Shown: positions 56,251-64,000 of the stretch, piece after piece
Layout: every line of letters begins with the position of its first letter
Numbering within the stretch: the stretch's first letter is position 1
DNA from: Coffea arabica
Lineage: Eukaryota > Streptophyta > Magnoliopsida > Gentianales > Rubiaceae
Direction: 5' to 3'
DNA: 64,000 nt
Assembly: GCF_036785885.1 (NCBI RefSeq)
Contig: NC_092323.1
Coordinates: 21,584,501-21,648,500, forward strand
Notes under the pieces: model-generated
What the model saw: the letters and a program-made list of their open reading frames with translations, nothing else
The model's database searches: none
What the model was told of the DNA's origin: nothing
Made by a program: the position numbers and the translations under genes

Positions 56251-57295
56251 GTCAGAAATGCCCATTTTTCCTCTCCTTTCTTCATCATTGTCTCACTCTT
56301 CACCTTATCTTCCCTTCAATCATCCTCTTATTTCTCTCATCTTCTTCCTCTTTTCTTTTCTTTGGTTTTTTTTTTTGGTTTTGACCGAGAGCAACAACAA
56401 GAACAACAATGGTCTGGATTTTTTTACTTGTAAGACTCTTTTTCTTTCTCATCATCAAGACTTCTTTAGCCTTTTGGATTTTTTGGAGGGTTTACCAGTC
56501 GAATTTTATCATATAATATGTATATATTTGTGATGTAAATTTTTTCCCGGTGTCGAAGAAATTACAGTAGTACGGGTCTCCTCCGGCCTCAAGAGGGTTA
56601 AGGTTAGACTTGCATTTTTTCTCTCTCGACTTTCTTCTATATATTTTTTTGATTTTTTTAGTTCCTGTCATTTTCGCCATGTTTGTGGCTCTTATATTGT
56701 TCCTTTCATCTTCTTTATCGTAATAATACATCCAACCAAAGGAAAGCCAGGAGAACGGAAAGCCAGTGGTCCAAGCAGAAAAGATTTTTTTTTTTTAAAA
56801 GAGAGAGGGTGCAAGGCTATGATTTCCCTTTGAAAGTGTGAGACCATTATAAATCATAGCATCAGTGGTGCAGAAGAAATCAGAGTATCAAGAGGCTCCT
56901 CTGGCCTCAAGATCCTTAAGGTTGGAGCTAGATTTTCTGTTTCTTAGCTTTCGCCTCTATATTTTTTTTCCGTTTTTCCCACTAGAAGTATCAATCTATG
57001 TTGTTTGCTTTCAATCTATAATGTTGTTGAGTTTCTCGACCATCAAAGTTTTTTCCCTTTGATAATCAGTTCCTAAATTTTTCCTTGAATTCTTTCCTTG
57101 CCATCTGTTTTTTTAAAATAAATATCTTTCTGTATATATTGGCTCTCTGGATTTATTTTTAGATGTGTAGTTGAAAATTTAGATATATGTTCCCTTCAAG
57201 TGCAATCTTGGAAATTTTTTTTGTACATGATTTTCTTTTGTTTTCTTTTTTATCGTTAGTATGTCTATGTAGATTATAGTTTACTCCTGTTTCAG

Positions 57296-57346
57296 GTTTC
57301 GTCTGGGCATGACAAGTTTCATGAGATCTATGTTCTCGATGGAGAG
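57296..57346 (+). pseudogene. Exon-like island 1 (captured gene piece, unassigned)
   Basis: 51 bp open block encoding VSSGHDKFHEIYVLDGE between TTTCAG and GTAAGC splice-like borders, with a T-rich tract upstream. Family not recognised. Confidence 0.4.
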
Positions 57347-57679
57347 GTAAGCCTTCTTTTCTTTCCCTGTGTTTTTTAAACCACCTTACAAATTAGTAAT
57401 TTCTTTGTATAGTTATTTGTATAAAATTTCCTCTTTGAACTCTTATTATTTTACTTGATTGAATTTCATGAGACAATAAATTGTGTGTTTTTGCTCATTA
57501 TCTTTTAGGGATGTAACAATTTAGGAGTTCCATGCTTACTAAGATTGAGGGTGATAGGTTGTGACTTTAGTATTTATTTTCACTTGTAGGCTTCCTATTA
57601 TTGAAATTTGCAAATTGTTTTTTTTGATAATCTTAGGAATTCATCAAGATTTGCAAATTAATTTTTCAAAGCTATCTTT

Positions 57680-57701
57680 GGGGGGGGGGGGGGGGGGGGG
57701 G
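57680..57701 (+). repeat. 22-base G homopolymer
   Basis: Uninterrupted run of 22 G in an AT-rich setting. May be a real G-quadruplex-prone tract or an assembly length artefact. Confidence 0.8.
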
Positions 57702-58367
57702 AATAGGTGAATGGCATATGATTCAAGTTCAAGATTCCAGTTCGTGGTCCAAAGAGCACGATTAGTTGCCGTTGAAGCAGCTATTGGAAGCTCTATTGCC
57801 TTGCAGTAATTTTTCGAATCATTTCTAGATTTCGATCTGGGAAGTGACAGACCATTGATTTACTTGCATAAGCCTCTTAATTTTTTCTCAATTGTTGGTT
57901 TTGGCTTTAATTTCAAAATTCTTTGTTTTGACAGACCATCGATTTCCTATTCAGGATTATGGTATGGTGGTGCTTTTTCTCTGTTTTCGTGTATGTTGTC
58001 TTCTCTGCAGTTCTCTTCCACTTCAGCATCAGTTTTACTGTAATTGGTCTTGCTCCTGATTTTTTTTTTTTTGGTTTCTATGTTATGCAGGTCATAGATT
58101 CTATAACATATTGTTCATATTTTAGGTTTAAATAGTTTGGTGGATGATTTGCATGTATTTCATTTACGTTGCTTTCCATTAAAGCTCTTGCCTTTGCCGT
58201 CTTTTGGCAGATAGCTTTCTAATTTAGTGCCAGGTGGCCTATGTTTGCTTATTTGTTTTAATCTTTCCCATGTATGGAATGTTTCAGAAAAAATATTATG
58301 AAATTAGGTTCTCTTGTACCACTAAGTTGCCTTTACATTAAACTTACTCTTTGATTTTGCTTTTCAG

Positions 58368-58431
58368 GACCAACTGGTTATTCAATGTTGAAAGATTGCA
58401 TAGGGTTCATATAGAGTGATCAATTTTTGAG
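58368..58431 (+). pseudogene. Exon-like island 2 (with stop)
   Basis: Block bounded by TTTTCAG and GTAACC; starts GACCAACTGGTTATTCAATG, giving DQLVIQC then TGA. If it belongs to the same captured gene it is broken or is a last exon. Confidence 0.3.
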
Positions 58432-59629
58432 GTAACCCTTTTTTGATCCATCTCCACTGTTTAATTATCTACTTTTTTTTTGTGTTTTTCATGTTTTGAT
58501 TTTCGCCAACTCTTCTATTCCTGACACACCTCTCTTAATCAATAAGTTACTTGTGATGGCTTTTTTTTCACATGTTTCCAAAAATTGACTGTCTTATGGG
58601 CCTAGGTGACTAGATGAAAAGTCTGAGCTTTTGGAGGTTGAGCAAGGCAAATGTTCCATGACCTTAGATCACTATTATTTTTTACAGTGAACATTATAGG
58701 TTTGTATAATGTGTTCTCGAGTCAATTATGAAATCATGACCCCAGTTTCAATGGTAATTTTGTCGATAGCCCTTGGTTATTTGGGTTTTTTACAAACATT
58801 GTGTGGATTGATGGTGTGTTCTCTGCGCTAAGATTCTGATGTTATTTTTGAAAGATTGAGGCTATCCTTTATGGTTGGTTTGTGTTTTCCTGTGAATTGA
58901 GTGGATTACGTAGGTTTTTTCATTAGTACTTATTGTTGGCTGCATGTATGTGTTGTACATTGTACAAAAGTTTTCGTAAGCCTTTATTGTTTGCCTGTTT
59001 TTTTTGCCTATGCTATTAAATGAAAATTATATGCTAATGGTAGACAGACATTATTACGATGTATTGCGGATGATGACAGCCTAATTTTTCGTTTGACGAA
59101 TGTTTAATCTGTAGGCATTTAAGTGATTGTTTGTGCAACATGTCATATGCTTTTACCCTTGCACCACTCTAATGATCTATCCCCAATTCTTTCCCTTTCC
59201 CTCCCATTTATCTTTTTCCTTTGGAAAGGAGCGGTCCACCTTTTGAAACCGCTCCATAAACAACGACCACTATGAATATCCCTTGAGAAGTTTTACATTT
59301 ACCAAAAAAAAAAAAAAAAAAAGCAAAAGGAAAAGAAAGAGGAGATGTTCCATGAACTATTGCCTCTGTTTCTTTTTCTTTGATTCATTCTTCAATTGTT
59401 AAATGTCAACTGTTGCGATGTATTCATTTGTCTAGGTTTCTATTTTGATGGATTTTGAGGTTTTTTAGGCAGATTAGAGTTTTATTGATTCTTAGTATGC
59501 TGAAGGATGCTTCTTCTGAAGTTCTTGTGTTGTGATATTATAATTCTATACCCATTTTTTTTTGCTGTGGTTTACTTGACATAGCTGATTTTGCTCACTC
59601 CAATACTTAAATTTCTATACCATATCCAG

Positions 59630-59692
59630 GTTATAAAGACAGCTGGAGCATCTAGATATCTCAAGCCTTTTCAATTTCAACATTTTAATAAG
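59630..59692 (+). pseudogene. Exon-like island 3 (captured gene piece, unassigned)
   Basis: 63 bp encoding VIKTAGASRYLKPFQFQHF plus NK, bounded by CCAG and GTACCC. Length is a multiple of three, phase 0 at both ends. Family not recognised. Confidence 0.4.
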
Positions 59693-59699
59693 GTACCCT

Positions 59700-61030
59700 C
59701 AATTTGTTGCTTTATTACTTCTTTTTTAAGGGATTCAAAATAACTCTTGGTCTCATTACTATTTGCAGAGTTCTGTTTTTTGTGAAACTGGTTTTTTTTT
59801 TCAATTTGTATGGCATCTTTAATTGAATTACACATGAAGTATAGAGAAATTCAACTAGCAAGAAAATAAGGTTTCTAGAAAATATCAAAAATGGGTCTAA
59901 TTTAGGAAAATTATATATGTGATGACTATCATTGTTAAGTTGTTAAGCTTAAAACGACTTATAAATCTCAACTTATTCAACCTTTGTTGTAAATCTCACT
60001 CTCTCTTAAAATATGTATTTGCTAAGTTATCTACATTTGCAAAACACAGCTTTGTCAAATCCAGCATAAACCTTTCTGCATTTCATGAAGTATAATAAGA
60101 CATAAAGGACGGGTGGTGTTGACATTTCTCTTAATTATTTAAGCACTTTGCACAAACAGTATTAACATGGTCGAATATAAAAAAATTCTACATTCAAAAT
60201 AGGATAATAAAGCACCTAAATGAGTAGCTATGATGGCATTTGCTTAGTACAAATATTGTTCAAAGATAGTATTAACATATCCAAATACATCTCAGACAAA
60301 CTGCAAATGAAACTTTGAAAACAAATTGACTTGAATTTTTATCCTATGTTTAGAATTCTTTTTCTGTGGTATATATGCTCAGCAATTAAACGCTTGCATA
60401 TCGTATAAGCAAGTGCAAGATTTACTATAATCCCAAAAATGTGTCCTTGTCTTTTGGATCGACTTTCCTTTGTTTTCCAATTAATCTAACGTATTCTTTC
60501 TTCTTTTGGCTATCTACATTGGATTCTTCTAATGTTACAGTTGCAAAGCTTCATAAACATGTTAAGAACAATAATTTCATTATTTTTTGTTGTCATTTCT
60601 CCATTTTTTGTTCTTTGTTACTTATAGTTTTGCCATATGTGCATCTTCAGCGATTCTGTGTTTTTTTGGGGACTGTAAAAGCTCCATTTGGCACATTTCT
60701 AAAAAAAAAAAAAATTTCCCCTCTACTTTGTAAGTCATGAATCATTCCATCTCTTGATATTCTCTCTTATGTTTCTAGACTACAATGCCTTTAGAAGTTC
60801 TGCAAAACTTAGAAAAAAAAAAAAAGGGATAACATGGGCAACCTCATTGGATTGTTTGCAGGAAAGTAAAAGAAATTTTTGTTCTCAGAACTCTTTTTTT
60901 TTTCATTATGGAGACACATTTCCTCAATTGTTGTTTATTGGTCTAGGGAATGTTATCCTTAAATGTCGCACTATTAGTGCACTAAATATTCAGCAAAGTT
61001 CTTTCTTTTAGAAAAACATTGATACAAGAA
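59700..61030. other. Non-coding part of the second Helitron-like region
   Basis: No gene seen; long A- and T-runs (e.g. 60702-60714 and 60811-60823). Confidence 0.5.
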
Positions 61031-61043
61031 TTCTTAGGTTGTG

Positions 61044-61177
61044 TTTGGATTGCATATTTCGTGATTTTTCATGGAAAAATTACTGTAGCGATTTGATGTA
61101 TGTGAGGGAAAAAGGTAATAGGAAAATGTGATCACGGAAAACGACGTAATTTTTCTACGGAAACCGGCAATCCAAAA
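61044..61177. mobile_element. Small MITE-like element
   Basis: Ends TTTGGATTGC and GCAATCCAAA are exact inverted repeats; inner blocks (CGTGATTTTTCATGG and CTACGG/ACGTAATTTTTC) are partly complementary. About 134 bp, non-coding. Confidence 0.5.
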
Positions 61178-62159
61178 TCTCCTGTGAAGGGATTTTTTTT
61201 TTCAAATTAATTTACTCAGCTTATCTGATTTGATTTTTTTTTTGTGTGGATAAATAAGGTGGAAGAAGACGATGCTTGGAACAAGTGACCAGTGATTATG
61301 ATATAGGCTTTGAGATTCAATTCTGATAACGCTTCAGTATTTGTGTTCACTTGAAGCTTTTCTAATATTGTTTGATTTTTAATTGTAGTAATACTCTTTC
61401 ATATTACAGCAATTATTTGAAAATTAAGTTTATGGCATTTTGTAGTCTGATTCATGTCTCACAAGCTAGGACATATTTTTTAGAGGACACATCTGGGATC
61501 AGCTCATACTATGGTATTTCTAGCTAAAACAAAATGTCAATATACAATCACTATATTTAGAGACGCTTTTGCAGAAAGGATCTACCCTTGAACCTGCTGT
61601 CATCATATTTAATTGAATAAAAAAATCCATATATTTCTGCAACTATGCAATTTGCAATTCTCCAGATGCCACCAATGGCTCAAAATAGTTCATAGCCATT
61701 TGCGCATAAAAATTACTCCTAAGAGCCATTTGCGCATAAAAAACACTCCTAACCCCTAAACGTCTAACTCCCTGGCTTCGTCATGGGCTGCCCCGCGCTC
61801 GGCATGGGGTTCAAAAACTAGTATAATATAATATAAGAAGAACAAAACGGAAGGAAGCATTTTATAAACTAACAGCCATTTGAGCTGGTGACCAGTCACC
61901 ACCATAGTTTTTAAGACTGGGTGAGGTAAGAGGTTAAGGATCCTCTTCTTTTAAAATAGATTAGAGTAAAAGTAAGTTTAGAATAAACAAATAATGATTG
62001 ACAAAAAAATAAGAAAAAAAAAAGGGAAGGAAGGAAGCATTCTATACAAAAACGAAAAATACTACGTAATAATAAAGAATTTTGGCAGGCGCAATTTCTT
62101 TGGCAAACTATTATTCAAGAAAAAGGAGGAAACTACGTAATAGCACAATTGCGTATTCT

Positions 62160-62640
62160 ATTATGATAACAAAAGTATTATAAAAAAAATAACTTTGAGA
62201 AAAAATATTGACTGTAAAAAAAAAATCGACATGAGATTTAAACTTACGATACTTACTTTCTGCGGCCTTATCTTTAGCTACTAAACTAGGACATCGTCAG
62301 CTGATTACACCTATATTTAACTCATAACACAGCAAATTTCTTTATTTATTTATACATAAAAGGTCCTTTATTAAATCCCACCATTCATCAATGACCTCTA
62401 AAAGTACCACAATTCATAAGGAATTTTTGCAAGCGTAATTTTTTTAGCAACTTATTATTTCAGGAAAAAGGAGAAAACAACATAATGGTTCAATTGAATA
62501 TTCTAATAATAGCAATGCAATAATAAATTATTAATAATATGGCAAGCAATTTAATAGCAAGAGAATTTGGGGGAAAAGAGGGAAAAAGAAACCAGGGAAA
62601 AAAAGGAGAACAAAACCAATATAAGAAATGTAGCAACACG
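62160..62640. repeat. Dispersed repeat family, copy C
   Basis: Shares TTAGCTACTAAACTAGG, GCTGATTACACCTATATTT, TTTATACATAAAAGG and AGCAATTTAATAGCAA with copies A and B. Non-coding. Confidence 0.55.
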
Positions 62641-62645
62641 ACAAA

Positions 62646-63093
62646 ATTATATACATAGTAGAAAATAGAGAGGAGTACAAGTCCCTAATTTAAGCATTCC
62701 TTTCCACTTAATGTGTAACGTTTTTAACATACAATACTTCCAATGGTAAAAAGTAACATAACCAAGTTTTTTTTTTCCTTTTTTCTTGTCTCTTCTTAAT
62801 GTTTGTTGCAAAAAAAATGGATGTTTTAACATATTAATTAATTGAGTGTACGGTTCTCTGTTGAGGAAAAATAGAAGCAATTTAAAAGTTTCTGTACTAC
62901 TCTGACTAGAATACAAAGAAGGAAAAGTGTACCTTGCATATAGGCTTGTGCTCGGCTAACTATAAGCATCATATCAATCTGTAGCAGAATTGGAAAAAAA
63001 GGAGTTGAGATTTTATGGCTGGCTGCATCAAGTCAAATATAAAGGGGAAAAAAGGAAGCTCCAGAAATTGCTTTTAAAAAACTTGAATTAGAC
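62646..63093. other. 3' flank of the right NLR
   Basis: No gene recognised; would contain the NLR 3' UTR. I see no clear polyadenylation signal that I would assign. Confidence 0.5.
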
Positions 63094-64000
63094 TCATTGT
63101 GATGAGATTGACTCTGTTTCTGAGGGACTTGACTCTTCTTCTTCTTCTTCTTCTTCTTCGCTGGGACTCCATAGATCAACACAATCTTCAATTAAGATCT
63201 TTAGAGTCTCATTTCCCGTATCTATCTGTTCTTGTTGAATTTGCTTCACGGAACTTGCAACAGACTCACGACACCATTTCACCTCAATAATTTCGAGAGT
63301 CGGACATTCCCCTAAACAAGAAGGCAACTCTTCCAAATTCTCACAATCGTGCAAAACCAACTTCTCAAGACGGGGAAAATTATCAAAAGATGCAGTCCAG
63401 CTGCGAAAGTTCCACAAGCCCCTCAATTTCAAGGCTCGGAGGCTAGGGAACTCCCCTTCTTTCACTTCCCATTCTTCCCCAGAGAAGGAGTCATCGAGTA
63501 ATTTAAGCACTTCAAGTTTGGGCAACTTTCCAATTGTTGAGATTTCACTCCATGACTGCTCATTGTATGAGAGACTCAACTTCTTCAAATCCAATGGGAA
63601 TTTAAATCCGTATCCGTCAAAGTAACGCAGAGCAAGTGATTCTAGTTGACTCAAGCAATCAAACACGAGAATCCCGTCTCCAATTCTGGTAGGTTTTTTT
63701 CTTGATGCCGTCATCTTACATCTTAGCCTGCGGATGTTTGGTAACTTTGTCAGTATCTTTTCCAAGTTTTGAGAGGAGGGATCAATGGCAAGGCTTAAAG
63801 TGTCTAAATGAATTAAGCCTGGGGATACTTCAAGATTTTCATCAGGAAAAACAAAACCAGCTGTAGTCCATAGATGCCTCAATGTCTTAATGTTCCAGAT
63901 AGTCTTGGGTAACAACAACTCAGTGAGGTATCCTCCTTGTAGCAGAAAAGTTTGTAACCTTGAGAGGTTTGCTATTGCAGCTGGGATGAAATTTACTTCA
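63094..64000 (-). CDS. R1-type NLR, C-terminal LRR part; 5' end beyond window
   Basis: Leucine-rich repeat end of a second R1-like NLR. The frame is open from 64000 to TGA 63094-63096 (the gene starts outside, so the apparent start near 63918 is internal). Repeats read LPKTIWNIKTLRHLW, LPNIRRLRCKM, LSQLESLALRYF, LPKLEVLKLL and FPSLRALKLRGLW, ending in an acidic Ser/Glu-rich tail SPSEEEEEEEEEE and SISSQ. The paralogous left copy lacks a visible C-terminus, so the tail cannot be compared. Same strand and high similarity with 1-650 show tandem-cluster origin. Nothing seen here is broken. Confidence 0.9.
   Translation of the reverse strand, partial: EVNFIPAAIANLSRLQTFLLQGGYLTELLLPKTIWNIKTLRHLWTTAGFVFPDENLEVSPGLIHLDTLSLAIDPSSQNLEKILTKLPNIRRLRCKMTASRKKPTRIGDGILVFDCLSQLESLALRYFDGYGFKFPLDLKKLSLSYNEQSWSEISTIGKLPKLEVLKLLDDSFSGEEWEVKEGEFPSLRALKLRGLWNFRSWTASFDNFPRLEKLVLHDCENLEELPSCLGECPTLEIIEVKWCRESVASSVKQIQQEQIDTGNETLKILIEDCVDLWSPSEEEEEEEEESSPSETESISSQ
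63134..63159 (-). repeat. CTT/GAA microsatellite coding the poly-Glu tail
   Basis: CTT repeated about eight to nine times (GAA on the coding strand), inside the NLR coding sequence; copy-number change would lengthen or shorten the acidic tail without a frameshift. Confidence 0.85.

Larger units (their letters stand above)
55448..61822 (+). mobile_element. Second Helitron-like element with exon-like islands (candidate)
   Basis: Begins ACTATTACTATATAAAAGGG after a CTAGT end and terminates with CCCCGCGCTCGGCATGGGG then TTCAAAAACTAGT (61818-61822). About 6.4 kb, AT-rich, with no Rep/helicase recognised. Short exon-like blocks bounded by AG and GT, all plus strand, are spread inside it. Boundaries are inferred from termini only. 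Confidence 0.4.

Overview
The window is nuclear DNA of a flowering plant. The disease-resistance genes are of the late-blight R1 type known mainly from asterids (coffee and Solanaceae relatives), and the rest is plant LTR retrotransposons, CACTA, Mutator-like and Helitron-like elements. I infer a eudicot, probably an asterid, but cannot name the species.

Layout. Two minus-strand R1-type NLR genes bracket about 55 kb of repeats. The left one (1-7905, C-terminus off the window) is a pseudogene. A young, coding-intact Copia element (2802-7273, 5-bp TSD AACCA) sits in its N-terminal part. Removing the element and one TSD copy restores the frame exactly, but three in-frame stop codons remain (2100, 987, 654). 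The right NLR (63094 to beyond 64000) shows only its LRR end and looks open.

Upstream of the left NLR are diverged copies of its own 5' flank (7906-8220, 9001-9150, 11041-11317), an AT-rich MITE-like block (9384-11021) and a 794-bp near-perfect inverted-repeat Mutator-like element (11327-12120).

15853-31720 is an old, decayed Athila-type Gypsy retrotransposon on the minus strand with 1.4-1.5 kb LTRs, a tRNA-Asp primer site, broken gag-pol and the Athila ORF. Nested in it is a CACTA element (20219-23299, TSD CCA) carrying a multi-exon, intron-containing fragment of a myo-inositol oxygenase gene.

36117-52493 is a very young non-coding large LTR element (LARD type) with two 4.52-kb LTRs, TSD TGTAG and a tRNA-Arg primer site, reading on the minus strand. 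Its 7.3-kb interior has an unusual block of unrelated minisatellites (40.7-42.6 kb). Many of their units are built as a hairpin around a GGGA...ACCC core, with stem sequences that change in a base-pair-preserving way. It sits inside Helitron-like sequence (about 32.7-61.8 kb) with two CTAGT-type 3' ends and small exon-like islands, probably captured gene pieces.

No complete ordinary host gene, tRNA, rRNA or CRISPR array was recognised. The only coding sequences that look alive are the Copia polyprotein and, as far as visible, the right-hand NLR.
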